The position numbers and the translations under genes were made by a program. From assembly GCA_946185745.1 (NCBI GenBank), contig CAMHKQ010000010.1:1-62282 (forward strand): a DNA stretch of 62,282 bases. Direction: 5' to 3'. Every line of letters starts with the position of its first letter. Position 1 is the stretch's first letter. The notes below the pieces were generated by a model that worked only from the letters and a program-made list of their open reading frames with translations, did not search any database and was not told the DNA's origin. Source of the stretch: an uncultured Bacteroidales bacterium (GTDB lineage Bacteria > Bacteroidota > Bacteroidia > Bacteroidales > UBA932). Of the stretch, positions 26,702-33,154 are shown in pieces.

Positions 26702-26717
26702 AATAATGTAAATACTT

Positions 26718-27059
26718 ATGAAACAAATCTTTATCCTCATCCTTTCCGCTTTGCTACTGGCCGCCCCGATAGCCTTTGCCGGAAACACCGGCACGTTCTC
26801 CACGCTTCAAGACCAGAAGGTCAAGAAGGAAAAGAAAACGGTCACTTACAATGTGAGCATGCACTGCAAGAACTGCGTCGCGAAAATAACCGACAATGTC
26901 TCTTTCGTCAAAGGCGTAGAAGACCTTAAGGTCTCTCTTGACGAGAAAACCGTCACCATTACTTACAATCCCGCAAAGACCGATGAGGCCACCCTTCAAA
27001 AAGCCATTGAAAAAATCGGGTACACCGCTGAAAAGGTAAAAACCAACGCAAAGAAATGA
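26718..27059 (+). CDS. Exported heavy-metal-associated (HMA) domain protein
   Basis: A 113-residue MerP/CopZ-like protein. A signal peptide (MKQIFILILSALLLAAPIAFA) directs it to the periplasm. The HMA fold follows, with metal-binding MHCKNC (Cys50 and Cys53), the helix VAKITDNVSFVKGV and strand VTITYNPAKT. It would bind a soft metal such as Cu(I) or Hg(II), or pass it to a partner. It is 16 bp after the TonB receptor and overlaps the HydE-like gene by 4 bp. Confidence 0.88.
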   Translation: MKQIFILILSALLLAAPIAFAGNTGTFSTLQDQKVKKEKKTVTYNVSMHCKNCVAKITDNVSFVKGVEDLKVSLDEKTVTITYNPAKTDEATLQKAIEKIGYTAEKVKTNAKK

Positions 27060-28168
27060 CTCTTTCGGAGCTTACTCTGGACCGGGAAGGGCTGGCTGCC
27101 GCCATTGCCTGCGAGGATGCCGCATTCGAGGCGGCGCTTCGCGAGGAAGCCTATAGTGTCAAGGTGGCGACCGTCGGCCCCGAGGTATATCTTCGCGGGC
27201 TCATCGAGATTTCCAACATCTGCGTCAAGGATTGCCTCTACTGCGGAATCCGCAGGGACATCCGCTGCCAGCGTTACGAACTCTCTGAGGAAGAAGTACT
27301 TGCGACGGCACGGATTGCCGCTCACAGGCGCTTCGGCTCGGTGGTCATCCAGGGCGGAGAGCGTACCGATGCGGCATTCATCCGAAAGATTACGCGTTTG
27401 TTGAAGGAGATTAAGTCCATTGATACGGAGGATGATCCGCCGCTCGGGATTACCCTTTCCCTGGGTGAGCAGTCCCGCGAGGTTTATGAGGAATGGTTCG
27501 ATGCCGGCGCGCACCGCTATCTGCTGCGTATCGAGTCTTCCAATCCCGACCTCTACCGCAAGATTCACCCGGCCGACCATTCCTACGACCGCAGGCTGCA
27601 GGCTTTGTACGACCTGAAAGAGATTGGTTACCAGGCCGGTACGGGCGCGATGATCGGCATGCCCTTCCAGACGGCGGAAGACATGGCCGACGACCTCCTG
27701 TTCTACAAGGAGTTCGACGCGCCGATGGTGGGCATGGGCCCGTACAATCCCCATCCTGAGACTCCCCTCACGCTTTCCGGCGCGCCCTATCCCTCCGCCG
27801 AAAGGCGTTTCGCCCTCGGGCTCAAGATGATTGCGCTGCTTCGCCTGCTGATGCCGGACATCAACATCGCCGCCGCCACGGCCCTGGAGGTGCTGGACCC
27901 TCGCGGACGCGAGAAGGGCATACTGGCCGGGGCCAACGTCATCATGCCAAACATCACGCCCGAAGAGCAGATGGTCAAATACAATCTGTACGACCGCAAG
28001 ACCCTGCTCCGTGACTGCCCTTCATCCGTTGATCCTTCGAAACGAGACACGCACATCTGCCGCAATTGCGTGTTCCCCTTCTGTTCGTTGGGGGATGGAC
28101 TCTCCGGCCGGAAGATTGTCATCGGCTACGGCCGCTGGGGCGACTCCAAGCACTTCCGCAGGAAATGA
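27056..28168 (+). CDS. hydE: HydE-like radical SAM enzyme ([FeFe]-hydrogenase maturase family)
   Basis: A 370-residue radical SAM protein with the cluster motif CVKDCLYCGIRR (Cys56, Cys60, Cys63). Overall pattern follows HydE: SVVIQGGERTD, LSLGEQSREVYEEWFDAGAHRYLLRIESSNPDLY, and a C-terminal Cys cluster (CRNCVFPFC) that could hold a second cluster. HydE helps build the diiron site of [FeFe] hydrogenases; no hydF, hydG or hydrogenase gene is visible here. It overlaps the HMA gene by 4 bp, so it is translated with a metal-uptake operon. A PylB-like or other role remains possible. Confidence 0.82.
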   Translation: MTLSELTLDREGLAAAIACEDAAFEAALREEAYSVKVATVGPEVYLRGLIEISNICVKDCLYCGIRRDIRCQRYELSEEEVLATARIAAHRRFGSVVIQGGERTDAAFIRKITRLLKEIKSIDTEDDPPLGITLSLGEQSREVYEEWFDAGAHRYLLRIESSNPDLYRKIHPADHSYDRRLQALYDLKEIGYQAGTGAMIGMPFQTAEDMADDLLFYKEFDAPMVGMGPYNPHPETPLTLSGAPYPSAERRFALGLKMIALLRLLMPDINIAAATALEVLDPRGREKGILAGANVIMPNITPEEQMVKYNLYDRKTLLRDCPSSVDPSKRDTHICRNCVFPFCSLGDGLSGRKIVIGYGRWGDSKHFRRK

Positions 28169-28198
28169 AAAAAGCCATTCAGTGCAAACAGGCTCCAG

Positions 28199-28528
28199 TT
28201 ATGATGCTCGGGCAAAGGTGTCAAGATACCTGTTAAACGCAGCCAATTCAGAAAGGTCTCGTTCCAGGAACGCCTTACAGTATAGTTCTCTGAAACGGCA
28301 TAGTTCTTCCAGCATGGCAGAGCGGAGTAAGGGAGAGGCATCCGTGCGGCCATATTTGATGGTAAGGTCAACCAGTTCCTGAAAACGGACGAAAGCACTC
28401 TCGGCCCTGGACTCTTTCCCAGCCTCAAGAGCCCGATAGATGCGGGAACTCTCACTGCCGATGTTTGCCATCTGCTGCGGGAATGTCAACTGGGCCCAAC
28501 GGCCATTTTCAAGCACTTGATGCTGCAT
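28199..28528 (-). CDS. Small hypothetical protein (LENGRWAQ-type N-terminus)
   Basis: A 109-residue, mostly helical protein with no assigned function. It opens with MQHQVLENGRWAQLTFPQQM, a pattern I associate with small accessory-genome proteins in several phyla, followed by a helical region (FVRFQELVDLTIKYG, EELCRFRELYCKAF). Its ATG overlaps the DUF5674 stop codon (TAATG), so the two are probably translationally coupled. The first 36 or so codons are nearly repeated at 29242-29339. Confidence 0.65.
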   Translation of the reverse strand: MQHQVLENGRWAQLTFPQQMANIGSESSRIYRALEAGKESRAESAFVRFQELVDLTIKYGRTDASPLLRSAMLEELCRFRELYCKAFLERDLSELAAFNRYLDTFARAS

Positions 28529-28533
28529 TACTC
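28431..28533. repeat. Imperfect direct repeat, copy 1
   Basis: This 103-bp segment matches 29242-29344 at about 93 of 103 positions by hand alignment. It spans the start of the small gene at 28199-28528 and its first 33 or so codons. Confidence 0.85.
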
Positions 28534-28866
28534 TGTTATGAACTTGTCAACGATGTTCGCAATCTTATCTCTCACATCTTGGTTCATTACATCCCTGGAA
28601 GGATTGCCCTGCCAGGAACGTATGTTGATGAGTGAATCATATTCGATGAAATCATCAGTCTCATCGGGATATAAGTTAAAACCCCAGAGGGATGTTTGCA
28701 GTGAACCATTCTCCAACAGCAGTCGCTCAAGGTCTGCATGTAAATCCGCATCAATAGCCAGCAGTTCTTTATCCACATCTGCAACACACTTTATCATGTC
28801 TCCAAATATGTTGGCGGCATATTCTTTCAATTCAGCTCTTGATATCGGTTTCTCCAGAATAATCAT
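28528..28866 (-). CDS. DUF5674 family protein
   Basis: A 112-residue protein with the DUF5674 pattern: MIILEKPISRAELKEYA, DKELLAIDADLHADLERLLLENGS, LWGFNLYPDE. Function unknown; the family is short, soluble and often sits in small toxin-antitoxin-like or accessory gene sets. The start at 28866 is chosen over 28965 because a TATCTTTG promoter box and an upstream gene's terminator lie between them. It is followed with a TAATG overlap by a second small gene. Confidence 0.8.
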   Translation of the reverse strand: MIILEKPISRAELKEYAANIFGDMIKCVADVDKELLAIDADLHADLERLLLENGSLQTSLWGFNLYPDETDDFIEYDSLINIRSWQGNPSRDVMNQDVRDKIANIVDKFITE

Positions 28867-28882
28867 AGCAAACCAGTTTTTG

Positions 28883-28890
28883 CAAAGATA
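28883..28890 (-). promoter_or_regulatory. TAnnTTTG promoter box for the DUF5674 gene pair
   Basis: TATCTTTG on the minus strand, 16 nt before the ATG at 28866 and just after the preceding terminator. Confidence 0.7.
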
Positions 28891-28891
28891 A

Positions 28892-28926
28892 CAAAAAAAG
28901 AGGACTCCTTTCCAGAAATCCTCTGT
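28892..28926 (-). terminator. Rho-independent terminator after the mosaic small gene
   Basis: On the minus strand, AGAGGA pairs with TCCTCT around a loop of about 14 nt, followed by a run of seven T. It lies 66 bp after the stop of the gene at 28992-29339. Confidence 0.75.
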
Positions 28927-28991
28927 AGTAGACCAAACCCTCCGAATCTCGAACCTCGCGTTCATCGAAGGGCTGGTTCAAATACTGTTCT

Positions 28992-29339
28992 TTATCGATG
29001 ATTTGACTTAACCAGTGTGGGATAGGTCTCAACGGCGTCGCGGAAGGTAGTAAGGCCGGCGTTTTCCCGCAGCCAGCTTTGAAACTCCACCTTGAAACGG
29101 AATCCCTTGCCCAGGTACTGCTCAAAGAAAGCCCGCAGGTCCTGTGAACATACGATGTTAGGGGCGATGGCATCGTCCAAAGACATGGGAACCTGGCGGT
29201 TGACCGCACTTCTTTTTGCCTTTGACTTGCCCGCCACCAGTGCCCTATAGATACGGGAAGTCTCGCTGTCGATGTTTGCCATCTGCTTCGGGAATGTCAA
29301 CTGGGCCCATCGGCCGTTTTCAAGACCTTGATGCTGCAT
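28992..29339 (-). CDS. Mosaic small hypothetical protein
   Basis: A 115-residue protein whose first 38 or so residues (MQHQGLENGRWAQLTFPKQM...) copy the start of the gene at 28199-28528. The rest (LRAFFEQYLGKGFRFKVEFQSWLRENAGLTT) resembles the C-terminal part of SAP/DUF6434-type proteins. It looks like a recombination product joining a duplicated 5' end to a truncated gene rather than a normal family member. Its start overlaps the end of the upstream GNAT gene by 20 bp. A terminator follows downstream. Confidence 0.5.
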   Translation of the reverse strand: MQHQGLENGRWAQLTFPKQMANIDSETSRIYRALVAGKSKAKRSAVNRQVPMSLDDAIAPNIVCSQDLRAFFEQYLGKGFRFKVEFQSWLRENAGLTTFRDAVETYPTLVKSNHR

Positions 29340-29344
29340 TACTC
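29242..29344. repeat. Imperfect direct repeat, copy 2
   Basis: Partner of 28431-28533, offset by exactly 811 bp without gaps. It covers the end of the GNAT/YoaP gene and the start of the mosaic small gene. Confidence 0.85.
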
Positions 29345-30090
29345 AGTAAATCAATCAACTTTAGGAACCGCTTGTCGTTCATTTGCTCATTGGTAATGTA
29401 CGCACCATCGTGGAAGACAGCATAGGTGGTGATTGGCGTGGGCGCATTTTGCGCATCTTCCTTGCTTTGCAGATGGATGGCCTTGAAAGGAATGCCGTTG
29501 TCTTTGGCAACTGCCTCGATGACAGGAACATACTTTCCGTTGAACGGGCACTGGCTGGTGTAATACAACACATATCCCGGCTCGTCGGTATGCGGATGTC
29601 TGGCGCATTCCTTGAACTTGGGCGCTTCGGCATCTTTGGCAAAAGGCAAATACCACAGCTGGATGCCGTTATCGGCCTCGTCGCAGACGGAGAAGCCTTT
29701 GTGCTTCAGGAACTGAGGATCGGACAGGAATGGTTTCTTCTTTGCCGATGACAGGACGCACAGGCCTTTCTTTCCTTTGGCCTTGCTGTCCTGAATGCAG
29801 GCGTCCAGCAAATCACTGGAATACCCGTGTCCCTTGAAAGAACCGGACACCCAGAGGCAGTCGATGTACATATAACCATCGGCCAGGATGGGATTCCAGG
29901 CATTCTCGGCAGGGATGTACTCAATGAAGCACTTGCCTCGTTCCACGCTCTTCAGGAACACGAGGCCATCGTCAAATCGACCGGCAAGCCAGGCTTTCTT
30001 GGAAGCCACCTGAACATCGTTGTTATTGGAAATGGCGCAACAGATATGCTCTTTCTCCAGATTCTCTTTCGTTACCTTAATGTATTCCAT
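29320..30090 (-). CDS. GNAT acetyltransferase with C-terminal YoaP-like domain
   Basis: A 256-residue protein. The N-terminal GNAT fold includes MYIDCLWVSGSFKGHGYSSDLL, an acetyl-CoA-binding pattern. The C-terminal half contains YYTSQCPFNGKYVPVIEAVAKDNG, a thioredoxin-like YoaP segment with one Cys, ending in the family-like FLKLIDLL. The last residues (SNAASRS) come from the repeat copy, so its 3' end was probably rebuilt by recombination. Substrate unknown. A near-match promoter box (TATCTTTA) lies 28 nt before the ATG. Confidence 0.82.
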   Translation of the reverse strand: MEYIKVTKENLEKEHICCAISNNNDVQVASKKAWLAGRFDDGLVFLKSVERGKCFIEYIPAENAWNPILADGYMYIDCLWVSGSFKGHGYSSDLLDACIQDSKAKGKKGLCVLSSAKKKPFLSDPQFLKHKGFSVCDEADNGIQLWYLPFAKDAEAPKFKECARHPHTDEPGYVLYYTSQCPFNGKYVPVIEAVAKDNGIPFKAIHLQSKEDAQNAPTPITTYAVFHDGAYITNEQMNDKRFLKLIDLLSNAASRS

Positions 30091-30164
30091 GGTTTCGACA
30101 AATTCCGATTATTCGGTCTAAAGATAAGTGTTCTGGTAGACTAAACCAAATTGAGATGATACCC

Positions 30165-30345
30165 TGCGAGGTCCGAAGGGCCGAAGCGCCGTCAGGCGCG
30201 CAAGGCAGTAGAGCGAAGCGATGGCGGTCCTCAGACCGCCCGGCGGAGACCGGGACGGAGCGCGAAGCGCGATGTCGGTAGGTCGGGAGCCGCGGGGGTA
30301 GCGAACGCAGTGAGCGGACAAGGGGGCAGCGCCCCCTCAAGGCGG
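30165..30345. other. GC-rich array of short hairpins, no gene recognised
   Basis: The gap between the GNAT gene and tRNA-fMet holds no convincing CDS. It is packed with short perfect inverted repeats: GCGCC/GGCGC (about 30186-30198), GGCGGTC/GACCGCC with a CTCA loop (30223-30240), CGCG/CGCG (30261-30271) and AGGGGGC/GCCCCCT (30321-30337). Repeated gcgaagcg or gcgaacgc units lie between them. It could be a structured RNA, a REP-like mobile repeat or a recombination scar; the sequence does not settle which. Confidence 0.6.
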
Positions 30346-30353
30346 AGGAGCAA

Positions 30354-30382
30354 GAAAGCCAGTCGTTAACCGACTGGCTTTC
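30354..30382 (-). terminator. Strong hairpin downstream of tRNA-fMet
   Basis: A perfect 12-bp stem (GAAAGCCAGTCG / CGACTGGCTTTC, arms 30354-30365 and 30371-30382) with a 5-nt loop, 7 nt after the 3' end of the tRNA on the minus strand. The stem ends in A/T pairs and the following T run is short. Likely the tRNA terminator. Confidence 0.7.
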
Positions 30383-30389
30383 AGCTTCG

Positions 30390-30462
<73 letters not shown>

Positions 30463-30475
30463 ATGTTTGGGACTG

Positions 30476-30483
30476 CAAAGGTA
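30476..30483 (-). promoter_or_regulatory. TTTG-N19-TAnnTTTG promoter of tRNA-fMet
   Basis: TACCTTTG on the minus strand, 13 nt before the tRNA 5' end, with a TTTG -33 element 19 nt further upstream. This is the full Bacteroidota housekeeping promoter. Confidence 0.8.
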
Positions 30484-30514
30484 GTGATATTTTTTAAAAA
30501 AACAAATCCGCCGC

Positions 30515-31267
30515 TCAATGTATGCGCAGAATGTCTGCGCCTCCGATTACGGCGAGACGTTCCGCCAGGGTCGGGTCGCCGCCGTTGAACTGCGGATCTT
30601 TGGTGAAGCGTTTGTCGGCCACGCCGGCAAGGACGGGCCTGCCGAAGCGTTTGAATGAGCTCAGGTTAGCCAGTAGTTCCCAGTTCTGCGCCACCGTCTT
30701 GGCAAAGCCGAAACCCGGGTCGAGAATCCAGTCTTCGATACCGTACCCTGCTGCTTTCCCGGCAAATTCCTCAAAAAAATCGATTACCGCGCAGGTCACT
30801 CCGCCCCTGTAGACGGTCAGGCTGTCCATGTTGCGGGGATTCCCCCTTTTGTGCATGGCGATGTACGGCAGATGCAACTCCGCGACGGTTTCCAGCATTT
30901 CCGGATCGTCCTCCCCGGCGGAAATGTCATTTACCGTGAACGGCCTGCCCAGCAGATTGAAAACCTTCCGCACTATGCCGCTCCTGAAGGTGTCCACCGA
31001 GATGCCGAACTCCGGAGCGTCTTCGCCCGCAAACAGCTGCAGTGCCGCCTGGAGGCGCCTCCATTCCTCTTCCGGAGTGACATCCTCCGCTCCGGGGCGG
31101 GTGCTGACCGCACCGAAATCGATGACGCTGCATCCCCTTGCAAGCAAATCGGAAATGCGCGAAGACAGCTCTCCGGTGCTGCCGACGCGACTGGGAGCGT
31201 AAAAAGAGTCCGGAGTGAGGTTGACGATGCCCATGAGAACGGGCTTATTTTCCATCTGACAGTCCAT
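30515..31267 (-). CDS. folP: Dihydropteroate synthase, divergent C-terminus
   Basis: Joins pterin and p-aminobenzoate in folate synthesis. The 250 residues include MGIVNLTPDSF, STRPGAEDVTPEEEW, VDTFRSG, VNDISAG and DPGFGFAKT. The usual SRK substrate motif is replaced by AGVADKRF, and the protein ends at ADILRIH, just where most homologs read RVHDV plus a final helix. The start at 31267 (MDCQMENKP) follows a TACTTTTG box by 6 nt; the longer form starting at 31276 would lie inside the box. Confidence 0.85.
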   Translation of the reverse strand: MDCQMENKPVLMGIVNLTPDSFYAPSRVGSTGELSSRISDLLARGCSVIDFGAVSTRPGAEDVTPEEEWRRLQAALQLFAGEDAPEFGISVDTFRSGIVRKVFNLLGRPFTVNDISAGEDDPEMLETVAELHLPYIAMHKRGNPRNMDSLTVYRGGVTCAVIDFFEEFAGKAAGYGIEDWILDPGFGFAKTVAQNWELLANLSSFKRFGRPVLAGVADKRFTKDPQFNGGDPTLAERLAVIGGADILRIH

Positions 31268-31273
31268 TGCTGA

Positions 31274-31281
31274 CAAAAGTA
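31274..31281 (-). promoter_or_regulatory. TAnnTTTG promoter box for folP
   Basis: TACTTTTG on the minus strand, 6 nt before the ATG at 31267; divergent from the tmk box. Confidence 0.6.
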
Positions 31282-31294
31282 GAGAAAAAATGAA

Positions 31295-31302
31295 TATCTT
31301 TG
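31295..31302 (+). promoter_or_regulatory. TAnnTTTG promoter box for tmk
   Basis: TATCTTTG, 6 nt before the tmk ATG at 31309; predicts a leaderless mRNA. Confidence 0.7.
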
Positions 31303-31308
31303 TAATCT

Positions 31309-31986
31309 ATGCTCATAGTTCTTGAAGGCCTGGATGGGGCCGGAAAATCGACTCAGGTCAGAATGCTGAGGGAGTATCTCGAGAAGAAATCCCCCCGGCT
31401 CACTTACATACACTTTCCCCGTTACGACGCGCCGGTGTACGGCCCCCTCATAGGGGAGTTCCTTCGCGGCGGTTTCGGGAAGATAGACGAGGTGCATCCC
31501 AAACTGGTGGCGCTGCTGTATGCGGAAGACCGCCACGGCGCCGTGCCCGAAATATTGGAAGGCCTCCGGGACGGCGGCACGGTGCTGCTGGACCGCTACG
31601 TCTACAGCAACCTGGCATACCAGTGCGCCAAGATGCCCGACACTGAATCGGCAGAGACGCTGAGGGAATGGATAATCAACACCGAATTCGGTGATTTCGC
31701 GGAGCCCAGGCCCGACATCAACATCTTCCTGGACGTGCCCATCAGCTTCGTGGAAGAGAGCCTGAACCGCAGCAGGAAGGGTTCCGACCGCGACTACCTC
31801 GAAGGCAAGGCGGACATCCACGAATCCAGCATCGATTTCCAGCGCAAAGTACGCGCAATGTATCTCCGGCAGGCTGCGGTGGACAAGACTCTCACCGTGG
31901 TGGAATGCGGCGATGAAAACGGCACCATGCTGCCTCCGGAAGCTATTTTTGAAAAGATAAAGGCCCTGGTCGATGAAAGGTTTTAA
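31309..31986 (+). CDS. tmk: Thymidylate kinase
   Basis: Phosphorylates dTMP to dTDP. A 225-residue P-loop kinase with LEGLDGAGKST (residues 4-14), the substrate motif DRYVYSNLAYQ and a lid-like region LNRSRKGSDRDYLEGK. The length is slightly above the typical 205-215. It is transcribed divergently from folP, and its 3' end overlaps the DoxX-like gene by 14 bp, which implies a shared transcript. Confidence 0.94.
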   Translation: MLIVLEGLDGAGKSTQVRMLREYLEKKSPRLTYIHFPRYDAPVYGPLIGEFLRGGFGKIDEVHPKLVALLYAEDRHGAVPEILEGLRDGGTVLLDRYVYSNLAYQCAKMPDTESAETLREWIINTEFGDFAEPRPDINIFLDVPISFVEESLNRSRKGSDRDYLEGKADIHESSIDFQRKVRAMYLRQAAVDKTLTVVECGDENGTMLPPEAIFEKIKALVDERF

Positions 31987-33154
31987 GCGTATCTGCGCGG
32001 TTCTTCTGGGTACCGTGTTCTTCATTTCCGGCGTGCTCAAGCTGATGGATCCGGTGGGCACCTCGCTCATCGTGGAAGAGTATTTCAAGTTCTTCCACGT
32101 GGGTTTCCTGCGTTTCGCCTCCAACTTCACCGGAACCGCCCTCTCCCTGGTTGAAAGTATTATGGGCGCAGCCCTCATCACCGGGGTGTTCCGCAAGTTC
32201 ACGGCCATGTTCTGCCTTGTCGTAACGGGCTTTTTCACCATCCTCACGGCCATCCTCATGGTGTTCAATCCACCGATGGACTGCGGCTGTTTCGGCGAGG
32301 CAGTTCATCTCACGCACCTGCAGAGTTTCCTCAAGAACATAGCTCTCCTGATTTTCTGGGCGATAGCGTTCATGCCCTTCGGCAAACTTGAAGAACCGCA
32401 GAAAGTCAAATACGCCAGTTTCGGTATCGCAGTAGTCTCCATCGGCCTTTTCACCCTCTACTCGCAGCTTTCGCTCCCGCTTGTGGATTTCACGTCCCTG
32501 AAGCCCGGGACCGAGCTTTACGGTTCAGTCGAAAGCGCTTTTGAGGACGTTACAGCCTACGTATACGAAAAAGACGGGCGCGAGGGTGCCTTTACCAGGG
32601 ACTGCCCGCCCGATTCCAGCTGGCATTTCGTGCGCACCGAAAGCTACTCCAACACCATTCTCGGCGACGACACCCCTCAGGAAATCCTTTCCTTCTATTC
32701 CGCAGCGGACGAATACGCCGACAGTCTTGCGCTCGGCAGGCACGTCCTGGCGGTGTCGGCATACGAGCCGCAGAAGCTTTCCGAAGACAGGCTGGCCGGG
32801 ATTTCCCGCGTCCTTTCCGCAGCGGAGGAGAAAGGCTTCACTGTACTGTTCCTGTCTGCCGGCACGCCCGAAACCATATCTGAAATCACCTCCGACCCCA
32901 CTCTCGTTTCAAACAGCTATTTCGCCGACTACAGGACTCTGCAGACCCTCAACCGTTCGAACGGAGGGGCCGTTTTCATCTCCGACGGCCAGATCACTTC
33001 CAAATGGTCGGTACGGGCGCTGCCGGATAACGAAGAACTCGACAAGATCCTTTCTTCCGATCCTGTCGAGTACTTCATGAAGAGCAGCGGGAAAGGCAAG
33101 GTCCGCCTGCAGGCCTTCCTGCTATATACTTTTGCGGTGATGACCTTAATTTAG
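31973..33154 (+). CDS. DoxX/MauE-like membrane protein with large C-terminal domain
   Basis: A 393-residue protein. The N-terminal third has four membrane helices typical of the DoxX/MauE group, with the paired cysteines CGCFGEAVHLTH after the third helix, a motif linked to redox chemistry. One more helix (about 144-162) is followed by a soluble, probably periplasmic domain of about 220 residues with no recognisable motif. A further hydrophobic C-terminus ends the protein. Its end overlaps the convergent sppA by 9 bp. Function unknown. Confidence 0.75.
   Translation: MKGFKRICAVLLGTVFFISGVLKLMDPVGTSLIVEEYFKFFHVGFLRFASNFTGTALSLVESIMGAALITGVFRKFTAMFCLVVTGFFTILTAILMVFNPPMDCGCFGEAVHLTHLQSFLKNIALLIFWAIAFMPFGKLEEPQKVKYASFGIAVVSIGLFTLYSQLSLPLVDFTSLKPGTELYGSVESAFEDVTAYVYEKDGREGAFTRDCPPDSSWHFVRTESYSNTILGDDTPQEILSFYSAADEYADSLALGRHVLAVSAYEPQKLSEDRLAGISRVLSAAEEKGFTVLFLSAGTPETISEITSDPTLVSNSYFADYRTLQTLNRSNGGAVFISDGQITSKWSVRALPDNEELDKILSSDPVEYFMKSSGKGKVRLQAFLLYTFAVMTLI

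Noticed and set aside
28199..28866. Toxin-antitoxin pair (DUF5674 plus small gene)
   Set aside because: The overlap and size fit the pattern, but neither protein shows a known toxin or antitoxin motif.
28832..29209. 125-codon minus-strand ORF
   Set aside because: Out of frame with the mosaic gene, spans a terminator and a promoter box, and has no family resemblance.
30077..30340. Short minus-strand ORFs in the hairpin array
   Set aside because: Arg/Pro/Ser-rich translations typical of GC-rich noncoding DNA; the region is dominated by inverted repeats.
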